41,931 nucleotides of DNA from positions 1 to 41,931 of the forward strand of contig CAMRBN010000007.1 in assembly GCA_947040455.1 (NCBI GenBank). Reading direction: 5' to 3'. The notes under the pieces were generated by a model. The model searched no databases and was not told the DNA's origin. It saw nothing but the letters and a program-made list of their open reading frames with translations. This document shows positions 1 to 10,082 of this stretch, piece after piece. Both the position numbers and the translations under genes were made by a program. Source of the DNA: an uncultured Mycoplasma sp. Its GTDB lineage: Bacteria > Bacillota_I > Bacilli_A > Mycoplasmatales > Metamycoplasmataceae. Each line of letters begins with the position of its first letter. Position 1 is the first letter of the stretch.

Positions 1-90
1 CAAGAAGTTCAACAATTTACACAACAACCTCAAGTTCAAGAAGTTCAACAATTTATACAACAACCTCAAGTTCAAGAAGTTCAACAATTT
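1..90 (+). repeat. 36-base in-frame tandem repeat
   Basis: The segment CAAGAAGTTCAACAATTTA recurs at 1, 37 and 73, an exact 36-base spacing that encodes a 12-residue unit. A related shorter unit continues to about position 190. The repeats are in frame, so copy-number change would alter protein length without breaking the frame. Confidence 0.9.
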
Positions 91-474
91 ATGCCTGTTT
101 ATTTAGATCAATTAATTAGCGAGCCTATACAACCTCAACAATTTATACAACAACCTCAACAATTTATACAACAACCGCAAGTTCAAGAAGTTCCACAATT
201 TATGCCTGTTTATTTAGATCAATTAATTAGCGAGCCTATTGAACAAGATATAGCAAACAAAGAACCACAAAATACACTGATGATGTCTGACAAAATTTTG
301 AAAAGAAATTCAAGATTTGATAATGTAGAAATGTTTGAATCTGGTCTTTTATCTAGTGATTCCAAATTAAAACTAGAAAACTTAAATAGTTTATTAATTT
401 TGGGTGGAATTTCTTATGAAGATTACTTTAAAATTAAAAATGAAATTTTTATAAAAGAAATTAAAAATTTTTAA
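1..474 (+). CDS. Q/P-rich repeat protein, C-terminal part (5' end outside window)
   Basis: The reading frame is open from base 1 and ends at a TAA at 472-474, giving the last 157 residues of a longer protein. The first 80 residues are a glutamine/proline-rich repeat of about 12 residues (QPQVQEVQQFIQ and variants), followed twice by a module containing MPVYLDQLISEP. The final 35 residues (about 120-157) have the look of a SHOCT-type short helical module: a leucine-rich helix, then GGISYEDYFKIKNEIF, comparable to the family pattern 'L..G.IT.EEF..kK'. SHOCT modules are usually at the ends of bacterial proteins and are thought to mediate oligomerisation. I do not recognise the whole protein. Low-complexity Q/P-rich proteins in mollicutes are often cytoskeletal or adhesion-related, but that is only a family-level suggestion. 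dnaE follows 69 bases later with its own promoter. Confidence 0.75.
   Translation, partial: QEVQQFTQQPQVQEVQQFIQQPQVQEVQQFMPVYLDQLISEPIQPQQFIQQPQQFIQQPQVQEVPQFMPVYLDQLISEPIEQDIANKEPQNTLMMSDKILKRNSRFDNVEMFESGLLSSDSKLKLENLNSLLILGGISYEDYFKIKNEIFIKEIKNF
84..239 (+). repeat. 45-base exact direct repeat (84-128 and 195-239)
   Basis: Two identical 45-base copies, 111 bases (37 codons) apart and in the same frame, encode the module QFMPVYLDQLISEP. Exact identity at DNA level, including synonymous positions, points to recent duplication or gene conversion. Confidence 0.9.
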
Positions 475-528
475 CAAATAATTAGTCTATGAACTAAAAT
501 TGGAGTTTTTAATTACATTTATATAAAG

Positions 529-534
529 TATAAT
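529..534 (+). promoter_or_regulatory. -10 box TATAAT of dnaE
   Basis: Consensus TATAAT ends 9 bases before the dnaE ATG at 544. A start site about 7 bases after the box would give a leader of roughly 3 bases. No Shine-Dalgarno site is visible between the box and the start. Confidence 0.65.
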
Positions 535-543
535 CTATTATAT

Positions 544-3447
544 ATGTCCAAATTTATTAACTTACATTTTAACAGTGAATATAGTTTATTAGAATCTAGT
601 GTAACAATAGATTCTTATATTTCTTTTGCTATTGAGAACAATATCTCTACACTATCCATAACTGACCACAATAATATGTATGGAATTGATAAATTTGTAT
701 CTTTATGTAAAAAAAACAGCATTAAACCAATAGTGGGAATAGATTTAGATGTTCAAGATTTTAGACTTATTTTACTTGCCAAAAATTATTTAGGATTTCA
801 AGAATTAAATAGATTAGCATCATTAAAATCAAAAAGAGAAATTGTTTTAGAAGATATTAATCACAATAATATATTTATTATTGACCATCCAAAATATGGT
901 TATGTTAAAAAAAATAATACTATTTTAAAATATGATAATTTTTACTTTCAAAACGATAATATTAAAAATCAAAATAACATTATTATTAGAGAAAACAGAA
1001 TAATTGAAAGAGACGATAATGAAACTTTATCTATTCTTTATTCTATAAAAAATCAGAAGAAACAATCCTTTGATTATCCCGGTTTCATCAATGAAAGCAA
1101 TATTGATGAAATGATAATTAAAAAAACGAATTGAATTGCTGAACAATGTAATGTTGAATTTCCTAAAGTTATTTCACTATTTCCAAAATTTGATGTAAAT
1201 AAAAATTCTTTGGAATATTTAAAATTACTTGTACAAAATTTTTTTAAAGAAAAGTTTGAATTATTTAAAAATAATAATATTGAAATTATAAAAGATAGAA
1301 TTAAATATGAGTTATCTATTATTGAAAAATTAAATATTGCTGATTATTTTTTAATAATATGGGATTTTATGAAATGAGGAAAAGAAAATGAAATTAGTTT
1401 TGGTCCAGGAAGGGGTTCTTCTGCAGGTTCTTTTATTTGTTTTTTGCTTGGAATTACAGAAGTTGATCCTCTAGAATACGGCTTACTTTTTGAAAGATTT
1501 TTAAACCCAGAAAGAATATCTATGCCCGATATTGATATCGATGTTCAAGATGATAAAAGAAGCAGTTTAATAAATTATATACAAAATAAATATGGAAAAG
1601 ATATGGTTTCACAAATAATAACTTTTCAAAGAATGACTTCAAAAAGTGCTTTTAGAGATGTAGCTAGAGTTCTTGAAATTCCCAACTCAGAAGTAAATAT
1701 CATCTCAAAAACAATACCCTTAGATTTAAAACTAAAAGATGCTTATGAAAAATCTTCTTCTTTCAGAGCTAAAATTAACGAAAAAGAAATTTATATAAAG
1801 GCATATAATTATGCTTTAAAAATTGAAAACTTACCCAGACAACGAGGAACACATGCTGCAGGCATAATAATTTCTCAAACTCCGTTAGTGGAAAAAATTC
1901 CAGTTTTATACGATGAAGAGACTTTAATTTCTCAATTTTCAATGGAAAACTTAGAATTTTGAGGAATGTTAAAAATAGATTTATTGGGTCTAAAAACACT
2001 CTCAACAATTAAAAGTATAATTCAGGAAATTGAGTTAAAGATGAATAGCAAAATTATATTTAAAAATATTCCTTTGAATGATGATAAAACGAACAAATTA
2101 TTAACAGATGGTAACACAGTTGGAATATTTCAATTAGAGTCACCAGGAATGATGAATACATTAAGAAAAGTGAATGTTAATAATTTCAATGATTTAGTGG
2201 CGATTATTTCTCTATTTAGACCAGGTCCAATGTCAAATATTTCTGAATATACAAAAATTAAACACAAAGAGATAGATGTTGTAAAACTTTGTAAAGAATA
2301 TGATGATATTGTAAAACCTACATATGGAATAATTATTTATCAAGAACAAATAATGGAAATTGCACAAAAATTTGCTGGAATGACATTTGGAAAAGCAGAT
2401 ATCTTGCGAAGAGCAATAAGCAAAAAAAACAAAGATGAAATTCAGGAATTGAAAAGTGTGTTTGTTGATGGTGCATCTGAAAAAGGTTGACCAATAAAAT
2501 TAATAGAAAAAATATATTTTGAGATTGAGAAATTTGCAGAATATGGTTTTAATAAATCACATGCCGTTGCTTACGCAATGTTATCTTATAAAATGGCTTA
2601 CTTAAAGGCGTGATATCCCATAGAATTTTATACATCCATCATTTCTTCATTACCTGGATTAGATACAATAAATAAATATGTTTCAGAAGCTAGGTCTATG
2701 GGATTCCAAATTGTAAGTCCACATATCAATAATTCAAAATTAAATGTTTACAATAAAGATGGTAAAATTTATCTTCCGTTAATTATCGTAAAAGGATTAG
2801 GTAAAGTAGCTAGCGAAAAAATTGAATTAGAAAGAAATGATGGAGGAATCTTTACTAGTTTTTATAATTTTATTGCAAGAGCTAAAAAAATAAAACTTGG
2901 AGATTCAATTATTGATATTTTAATTAGATCAAACTCTTTAAGAGATTTTGGTAATATGACTACTTTAAATACAAATTTAATGAAGGCAAAAAATTACGCA
3001 GATTGTATAATGATTTCTAAAAATGAAGAAATAATTTTAGACTATGATTTAGCTATAGAGCAAGATTTAATTGTTGAAGATAAAATAATTAGTGAAGAAA
3101 TGAATTATGAGCAACAATATTTGGGTTCTAAATACAATTCTTTACCAACAATTGACTATGAAACAAAGGATTTATTAAAAAATCTTTCTACCAATGTAGA
3201 ATACAAAATTGTTTTACTGGTTGAAAATATAATCGAAAAAATTTCTAACACAACTAAAAAGAAATTCGGAATAGCTACTTTGAGTGACAGCAGTGGTACT
3301 GAAGAAATATTTATTTTTGATCCAAATTGAAATAAATTCAAAGAAATAAAATTATTATCTTTAATAGAATGTAAAATAATAAAAAGCAAAACCTCTTCAA
3401 GAATAAGTTTTAAATTATCTGGTTGAAGGGTGATTAATGAAAAATAA
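544..3447 (+). CDS. dnaE: DNA polymerase III alpha subunit, DnaE type
   Basis: A protein of 967 residues under code 4, with in-frame TGA (Trp) at 1132, 1375, 1960, 2488, 2611, 3328 and 3424. It is the second replicative polymerase beside PolC (30279-34580); in Firmicutes DnaE extends primers before PolC takes over. The N-terminus (1-130) is a shortened PHP domain. The polymerase palm has [11 protein letters not shown] (about residue 287) and the catalytic PDIDIDVQD (about 326), followed by the typical '[11 protein letters not shown]...SAFRDVARV'. The fingers carry [14 protein letters not shown] and [11 protein letters not shown]. In the PHP domain the H-x-H ligand pair reads H8-F9-N10 and the following conserved Asp reads Glu17, while TDH (40-42) is kept. 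The tail overlaps the exonuclease start by 11 bases, so the two are probably translationally coupled. The start is fixed by the promoter 15 bases upstream. Confidence 0.96.
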
Positions 3448-4312
3448 AATATTATTGGTAGATGGCAATTTGTTATTATTCAAAAGTTTTTTTGCAACAC
3501 AATATTCTTCTAAATTTTTAACAAAACAAGGTGTAGAGACTAACGCTATTAACACCTTCATATTGTCTTTGATAAAAGTTATTAATACTTATAATCCCAC
3601 TCATTGTTTTGTTGCTTTTGATGCAGGAAAAAAAACAAAAAGACATGATATATATCAAGAATATAAAGCTGGAAGAGCTAAAGCTCCAATAGAAATATTC
3701 GAACAAAAAAAAGTTATTATAGACATATTAGATGCAATGAATATTTTTCATATGGATATGGAAGGATATGAAGGAGATGATTTAATTGCAAGTATGACAA
3801 CTAAATTCTCAGACAACAATATTATTTTAGTTTGATCGGATGACCAAGACTTACTACAATTAATTGATAATAATGTAGGTGTTATTGTAAAAGATTTCAA
3901 AACAAAAAAATTTGTTGTGAAAGATATTAATAATTTTAAAGATAATTATGGATTTGAGCATTATCAAATACCTGATTTTAAAGGCATTTCAGGAGATTCG
4001 TCAGATAATCTACCTGGAATAAAGGGAATAGGTCCAAAGGGAGCCATAGACCTTTTAAATAAATATCAAACATTAGAAAATATTTACAACAACTTAGAAA
4101 ATTTAACAGAAAATCAAAAAAGTAAATTTATTGAATCAAAAGATATCGCACTTATGTGTAAAAAATTAGCTAAACTTGAATTATTTTTAGATATTAAAAT
4201 TGAATTAGAAGATTTTGAAATTGCTAATTTATTTAACTCTAAAGTTGATGAACTTTTGACAAAATATGAACTAATGACAATTAAAAAAATATTAAACAAA
4301 AAAATATTTTAA
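3437..4312 (+). CDS. 5'-3' exonuclease (PolA N-terminal domain only)
   Basis: A 291-residue stand-alone homologue of the 5' nuclease domain of DNA polymerase I, the usual form in mollicutes, which lack the polymerase part. It would remove RNA primers and flaps. Motifs in order: LLVDGNLLLFKSFFA (about 6-20, first metal-binding Asp), FDAGKKTKRHDIYQEYKAGR (55-75), EGDDLIAS (about 114), WSDDQDLLQL (about 132, the Trp encoded by TGA at 3833), and the helix-hairpin-helix GDSSDNLPGIKGIGPKGA (about 184-202). It starts inside the last codons of dnaE, and GAAGGGTGATTA just before the ATG provides a plausible ribosome site. Pairing with dnaE suggests joint expression for primer removal and gap filling. 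The symbol polA is often used but would imply a polymerase that is absent. Confidence 0.93.
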
Positions 4313-4315
4313 ATT

Positions 4316-4344
4316 ATTATTTTATTCTAAATAATCTTTTTTTT
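4316..4344 (+). terminator. Rho-independent terminator after dnaE-exonuclease
   Basis: A 7-bp perfect stem (4316-4322 with 4329-4335), 6-base loop, then C and eight T (4337-4344). It lies almost wholly inside the 3' end of the opposing gene 4322-4927. All stem pairs are A-T, so the T-run is the stronger part of the evidence. Confidence 0.5.
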
Positions 4345-4927
4345 CATTATAAAAAAATTTATTTTTTATTGCAAGAGAAAATAAAATAGTTAACGGAATA
4401 GCAGAAATAGAAACAAATGAAATACCAATAATTGAACCTATTGGACTTTCCCTAACAAGTCTAAATTTATCAAATATAGGCTTTATCGGATCAATTAATT
4501 TAGTAGCTAATTTGATTTCATTAGACACCTCTGGTTTTGTTAATAATGTATCAAAGCAATTTGAAAATTTCATATTTTGGTATTTTTCCCTATTGTGACT
4601 TAATGACATAAATTTTGAAAGTTTATAATTTCAGTCAATTCACATTGGTCCATGAATTATTTTATCTCCACTAAAAATAACATTCAATAAATTTACAAAA
4701 TTATTGGCATCATTCTCTAAGGGATCGCTTAAATTCAATCCTTTACTAGTCAAAATTTTTAATTCACTAATTTGAATTTTAAAATTTTCATGTTTAGATA
4801 ATTTTTCTAAAATAATTGTTTGTTGTCAAGAATCAAAACTTGTGCCCAAAACAATTGATCCAACTCCAATAAATAAAGTTGTCGATACCACTAAAGAATA
4901 TTGGATAACATTTTTTTTATTAAACAT
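4322..4927 (-). CDS. Hypothetical membrane protein, two predicted TM segments
   Basis: A 201-residue protein under code 4, with TGA-coded Trp in several places (for example in HGPMWIDWNY). A hydrophobic stretch at about residues 8-30 (VVSTTLFIGVGSIVLG) looks like a signal anchor, and a second at about 168-190 (GSIIGISFVSISAIPLTILF) a C-terminal membrane helix; the part between is hydrophilic and probably faces one side of the membrane. The start ATG at 4927 follows the sequence GAGAGTAAGTAAAT, a modest ribosome site. A TATAAT on the minus strand at 5017-5012 could be its own promoter with a leader of about 78 bases. It lies 129 bases downstream of lepA and convergent with the exonuclease. I recognise no family; no catalytic motif is visible. 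Confidence 0.7.
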
Positions 4928-5011
4928 ATTTACTTACTCTCATTAATTTTTTTCTTATAATAAAAAAATAATATAACTTACTATTTTCATATTGGTGTAG
5001 ATATATTGATA

Positions 5012-5017
5012 ATTATA
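5012..5017 (-). promoter_or_regulatory. Possible -10 box for gene 4322-4927
   Basis: TATAAT on the minus strand in the 129-base gap between lepA and the downstream membrane-protein gene. Given the AT content, chance occurrence is possible; no clear -35 was seen. Confidence 0.35.
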
Positions 5018-5056
5018 CATCAAAATATTTTCGATATTTATTATCTCTTAACAAAA

Positions 5057-6847
5057 TTAAGAATTATTGGTTTTCAAAATAGCTAAAAAAGCTTCTTGTG
5101 GTACTTCCACTTTTCCAAAAGCTTTGGCGCGTTTTTTCCCAGCCTTTTGTTTTTTTAGAAGTTTTTGTCTACGAGTTACATCACCACCATATAATTTAGC
5201 AGTAACATCTTTACGATATGCTTTTACAGTTTCACGTGATATTATTTTTCCACCAGCAAATGCCTGAATGGGAACTTCGAAGTTTTGACGAGGAATAACT
5301 TCTTTTAATTTCTTTGTTAAATCTCTTGCTTTAAATTCCAAAAAATCCTTATGAATAATTGCACTTAAGGCATCCACTTTTTCTCCATTTAATAAAATAT
5401 CAACCTTTACTAAATCTGACTGTCTGTAATCAATTAATTCATAATCAAAAGAAGCATAACCTTTGGAAGCAGATTTCATTTTATCAAAAAAATCAAAAAT
5501 TATTTCTACAAGAGGTAATTCATAAATCAATTTTCTTCTGGTTCCATCAATATATTCTAAATCAATATATTTACCTCTTTTAATTTGACACAAGTCCATA
5601 ATAACACCAATAAATTCATCATTAACAATAATGGTAGCTCTAATATATGGTTCTTCTATTTTGCTAATATTTACTTTGTCAGGAAATTCAGAAGGGTTGG
5701 CAATTACTTGCATGGTTTTATCTGTTTTATAAACTTTGAATTCCACAGAAGGAGCGGTTGCTATTATCTCTATACCAAATTCTCTTTCTAGTCTTTCTTG
5801 TAAAATTTCCATGTGAAGAAGTCCTAAAAAACCAATTCTAAAGCCAAATCCTAAAGCTTTTGATGTTTCAGGTTCATATGTTATAGAAGAGTCAGAAAGT
5901 GAAATTTTGCCCAAAGATTCTTTTAACAAGTCATAATCTTTTCCATCAATGGGATAAAATCCAGTATAAACAACAGGATTCATTTTCTTATAACCTTCTA
6001 AAGATTCGGCTGTAGGATTATTCACCAAAGTTATTGTATCTCCAACTGCCACATCCTTCGCTTCTCTTATAGATGCAGCAATTCAACCCACTTCTCCTGA
6101 AGTTAATTTGCTAGTTTTTATTTCTTGTGGTTTTTTAACACCAAGTTCAGTTACTGTAAATTTTTTATTATTTGACTTAAAGAAAAATTCATCACCAACC
6201 TTAATTTCTCCATCAAATATTCTTGCCAAAAGAATCACACCTCTAAAAGAATCAAAATAAGAATCAAAAACTAAAGCTTTCAGAGGTAAAGAATCATCGC
6301 AATTTTTGGGAGCTGGAATATGTTTAATAATTGCCTCAAAAACTCCTTCAATATTTTGACCAGTTTTTGCAGATATCAAAACAGCATCCGAAGCCGGAAT
6401 TCCGATAACATTCTCTATTTCGCTTTTAATTTTATCTGGATCTGAAGAAGGTAAATCTATTTTGTTAATAATTGGAATTATTTCTAATTCATTATCAATT
6501 GCTAAATATACATTAGCTAATGTTTGAGCTTCAATCCCTTGTGTAGCATCTACCAACAATAAAGCACCTTCAGTTGCCGCCAAAGATCTAGAAACTTCAT
6601 AAGTAAAATCAACATGTCCAGGGGTATCTATAAGATGAAATAAGTAATCTTTATAATTTATTTGAACTGCATTCAACTTTATTGTAATTCCTCTTTCTTT
6701 TTCTAAATCCATAGTATCAAGATGTTGAGCTTTTAAAGAGCGTGAATCTACAGTTTTTGTATATTCCAATATTCTATCAGCTAATGTACTTTTACCGTGG
6801 TCTATGTGAGCTATAATTGAAAAGTTTCTTATCTTTGATTTATCCAT
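5057..6847 (-). CDS. lepA: Elongation factor 4 (LepA), back-translocating ribosomal GTPase
   Basis: A 596-residue protein, matching the usual family length of about 600. G1 is AHIDHGKST (about 12-20), G3 DTPGHVDF, G4 NKID, and the G2 region contains ERGITIK. The LepA-specific C-terminal domain ends in a basic segment ([29 protein letters not shown], quoted here only as the region about 560-590). One TGA-coded Trp at about position 6083 would split it under the standard code. I chose ATG 6847 ([14 protein letters not shown]) rather than the in-frame ATG at 6865, because the -10 box at 6860-6855 lies between them; this gives a nearly leaderless mRNA. LepA is thought to act on stalled ribosomes. 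It is divergent from the phosphohexomutase-like gene. Confidence 0.97.
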
Positions 6848-6854
6848 AATATGA

Positions 6855-6860
6855 ATTATA
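6855..6860 (-). promoter_or_regulatory. -10 box TATAAT of lepA
   Basis: TATAAT on the minus strand ends 7 bases before the ATG at 6847, predicting a leader of about one base. It also excludes the upstream in-frame ATG as start. Confidence 0.6.
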
Positions 6861-6904
6861 AACAATTAAAAGTAAATGATTGTGGTTTTTAGTGTTTTAA
6901 TTGA

Positions 6905-6910
6905 TAAAAT
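6905..6910 (+). promoter_or_regulatory. Extended -10 (TGnTAAAAT) of the phosphohexomutase-like gene
   Basis: TG at 6902-6903, then TAAAAT, ends 10 bases before ATG 6921. This predicts a leader of about 4 bases without a Shine-Dalgarno site. Confidence 0.5.
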
Positions 6911-6920
6911 TATTTAATAT

Positions 6921-8552
6921 ATGGAAAATGATGAAATAATTAACAAATGAAGGGCTTCATTCGCTGAAGATAAAGAAAGTTTAAAAAAACTTTCTAAATT
7001 GAACAATTTAACTGATGATAGTCCATTTTTTTCTAACTTGTTTTTTGATTCTAAAAAAATTATCGCCAGATTAGGGATTGGTTATGGAAAACTAAATAAA
7101 TTAGTGATAAATTCATTAGCTTATTCTTTTGCAGAAATTCTGAAAAGAAGGAAGATGGAAAATGATTTTATTGATATTTTAGTTTGTAGTGATGGATCGC
7201 CAGAAATAAAATCATTTTTAAAAAATATTTCTGATGTTTTGTATGCACAAAAATTAGTAATTACAGCATTTAAATTTTATGCAGGATACGATATTAAGTT
7301 TGTTTGTAGAACTATTGGAAGATTGAAAATAACTGCAGGAATTTATATCGAAAGATCTATTTATAATAACAATATTTTCAATGTTTTTTTTATTGACCAT
7401 AAAGGAAATTATTTTGGAGAAGAATTTTTTCAAGAAATTAAAAGCGAAATGTCAAAGCATGATATATTTTCAATTAAATCGCAATCTTCCAAAGTTGACT
7501 TCTTATCAAACAATAGAGTTATCAATGATTATACCCAAAAATTATTATCTTTATCCAATAGAAAAGGCGACCAAAGAAAAGTGAAAATTGCCATCTCCAA
7601 CTATAATAATGGTGTGACCAAAATTTTACAAAAAATATTGGGTAATATGGATTTTAATTACATTATTAACAATAAAATAAACAAAGGTAATATCCATCAA
7701 AAGAAAAATAGAAATGATAGAACCTTTAATTCTTTTTATAAACGAGATATTTTATTTTCAAGAGAAAATAAGTGCGATATGCTTATTTGTCCATCAAAAA
7801 ATGGAACTGAATTAAATCTTTTTGTTTTTAATGGCAGACAAGTATTTCACTTAGATGCAAATGAAATCACATTAATGTTTTTAAACTTTTTTTTAATTGA
7901 AGTTAATATTTCTACCAAAAAATTACCAAACTCATATATCGGAACAGATATACCTCCCATTCAAAGTATTAAAAATTTAATTAAAAAATACAACTTAGAA
8001 CTATCGGTTTCAGAAGACATTAAAATTTCAAATGATAAATTTTTATTGTTTTATTGAAATCAAAATTCGCAATTTATTTTTGGAGAAAATACGATTATTG
8101 AATTTGGTTTTTACCATTTAATAATTAAGTTTTTAGAAATGATTAATTACTATAAAACACAACGTTTAACAATTCCTGCTTTAAGAAATATACTAACCAA
8201 GATGTATGGGTCTTATAAAACCCACATCATCATACTTAATTTTGATTTAAGTAGATTGTATGCTTTATTAGATAATATAAATCTTTCATTATTAAATGCA
8301 AAATTTCCAGTAGAAAATACTGTCATATTTGAACACTCGACTGTTTTAAATGAAAATTTAATTGCCAAAATATTACTTAAAAATGGAGTTGAGCTTCTTA
8401 TAAAATTTAATTATTTAAATAAAAAAATAGTTATTTTTATAAGGTTAGAAGATATCAACAATAAAATATGAAGTAGAGATCATATTTCTAAAAATAGCTT
8501 TGTCAAACACTTAAATTCAATTATTAAAAAAGATTTGAAACATATGATTTAA
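6921..8552 (+). CDS. Phosphohexomutase (ManB/PGM) family protein lacking active-site motifs
   Basis: A 543-residue protein, the full length of mollicute phosphomannomutase/phosphoglucomutase. The family course can be followed from end to end: ARLGIGYGKLNKLVINSLAYSFAEIL aligns with the 'RG.MG.G.NR.N...V....A...' region, quoted as residues about 40-65; TAGIYIERS (138-146) sits where the phosphoserine loop 'AGIMITASHNP' belongs; ICPSKNGTELNLFVF (about 289-303) sits where the metal loop 'DPDGDR' belongs; FIFGENTII (about 388) replaces the sugar-binding 'EESYG', followed by the typical EM..YK....T.PALRNILTKMYG. The catalytic Ser-His, the metal Asp residues and the EESYG loop are all missing, so mutase activity is not expected. 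The start uses ATG 6921 with TGA Trp at codon 10. It is divergent from lepA and ends 6 bases from the opposing EAL-like gene. The family assignment is by my own motif alignment. Confidence 0.72.
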
Positions 8553-8557
8553 CAACC

Positions 8558-8578
8558 ATTATTTTTCATAAAAATAAT
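8558..8578 (+). terminator. Possible terminator hairpin at convergent junction
   Basis: A 9-bp perfect A-T stem (8558-8566 with 8570-8578) with a 3-base loop, followed by TTTATTTTATT. It overlaps the last codons of the opposing gene. An all-AT stem is weak, so confidence is low. Confidence 0.35.
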
Positions 8579-10082
8579 TTATTTTATTATTGATTAATTC
8601 AAATTTTGAAGGATTTTCAAAAATAAGTGTTGCAGGATTTTTATTACACAACATAATCAATTGTTTTAATTTTAAAAATTTTCTTAAATCTGTTGAATCA
8701 ATTAAAGATTCTGAAATAATTATTGCATGTGGCATTATTGATTCTATCAAAGTTATTGTCGAAGGTCCAATTTCATCTATTCTAACGCCAAATTTAATTC
8801 CCTTTGACTTTAATGTAGAAGTAATAAGTTCAAAATTTGGGACATCAGTTGATTCAAGGAATTTAACTACAAAAATCATTCCTGATAATTTTTGTAGTTT
8901 ATCAACATTTTGCAAAATAACATAATCATTTACGTCTATTAAATATTGATCCATAGTTTTAAAAGAAGATAATGCACTATTGAAATATTCATCCTCAATA
9001 TTTGGCAAAATATTGTCATTTTCAATAATCATATTTATTCAAAAATTATCAGGATAATTTGGCTCTGGTTTTATATATGTCGCTATAGTAGTATTATTTT
9101 TATAATCCATTATAGACATTTTAGAAAAATTAATTATTTTATTCTTAATAATATTATTCAATAATAAATAATTTTCTTTGAATTCTTCAAATTCATTAAA
9201 AAATATGTTTTTTGCATTAAAATAAAATGTTTTTTTCAATTGAGTTGATTTTATTATCGAAAAGTAAATTCTATTAATTATTTTTAATAAATCTTTTGTA
9301 TCAAATAAATTTTTGCTTTCTACAATACCGATAGCATTGCAATAAGAAATTAAATTGCTAGACACTTTAATTTTTTCAAATTTTTTCATTATTTTGTTAA
9401 TTCTTTCTTGTATTTCTTCAGAATTATCACCATACAAAATTAAAATAACGATGTTTTTGGATATAAAAAAATCTAAATTTTTAATTTTAAGACTTTCAAA
9501 TAAAATCATTATAAAATCTTTAAATGTTTTTTGGTCTTTTGTTCTAAGGTTAAAAGCAATAAAGGATTTGTATTTTTGAGTATTTTCAAATAATTTTTCT
9601 TTGGTAATTACTCTCAATCCATCAGGAAGTTCTTTGACATAACTTCATTTAATTGTGGCATTAACAGAATCTTTTGTTTGAAAAAATTCTACAATTCATT
9701 CAATATAATAATCAGGATCTTTAGTTGTTTTATTTTTAACAGTAAATTTTACATATTTTTTATTTACTTTAATAGCGTCCAAAGCATTTAAAAAAAGTTC
9801 TTTGTTTTCATCTGACAAATTAGATAAAAATTGGCTAATATCCATTCATCCATCATCAAAAAATTCATGATTATAATTTTTACTAACTTCTTTGTCAATA
9901 ATTTCAATAATATCTGATTTTCTTAATCTATTATTTTTCAAATCCACATCTATAAGAAAAATTCCATTGTTAGATTTAATGATACCTTTTTTTTGGATAA
10001 AAAATATGGCTACTATAATAAATATTAATGCTATTAATCCAATTGAAAAAATTGCTAAAAAAATATATAGTAAAATATACAT
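8559..10082 (-). CDS. Membrane-anchored degenerate GGDEF/EAL-like protein
   Basis: A 507-residue protein under code 4. Residues 2-30 form one strong membrane helix (YILLYIFLAIFSIGLIALIF). Residues about 165-300 resemble a worn GGDEF fold: SFIAFNLRTKDQKTFKDF, then FFISKNIVILILYGDNSEEI, where canonical proteins have 'D.d.FK..ND' and 'R.GGDEF'. Residues about 310-507 follow the layout of an EAL phosphodiesterase domain: FSKMSIMDYKNNTTIATYI where 'QPI.d...g...EAL.R' belongs; PDNFWINMIIENDNILP for the 'P..FI..AE..g.i' helix; FVVKFLEST for 'ei.Es'; GIKFGVRIDEIGPSTITLIE for 'g...aiDDFGtG.ssl..l'; HAIIISESLI for the 'KID..fi' strand. The metal and catalytic acids (E of EAL, DD of DDFG, K of KID) are not conserved. 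The ATG overlaps the pcrA stop by one base (TAATG), so it is the last gene of the operon. A sensor or scaffold role is inference. Confidence 0.6.

Noticed and set aside
1-240. Regular direct repeats resembling a small CRISPR array
   Set aside because: Repeats are in frame inside an open coding sequence, are not separated by unique spacers of constant length, and have no cas genes nearby.
5067-5791. Open frames on the plus strand opposite lepA
   Set aside because: They are shadows of a strongly conserved gene, have no ribosome sites, and show no recognisable protein.
6845-6865. Upstream in-frame ATG of lepA at 6865 giving [11 protein letters not shown]
   Set aside because: The -10 box lies between this ATG and the one at 6847, and family N-termini match the later start.
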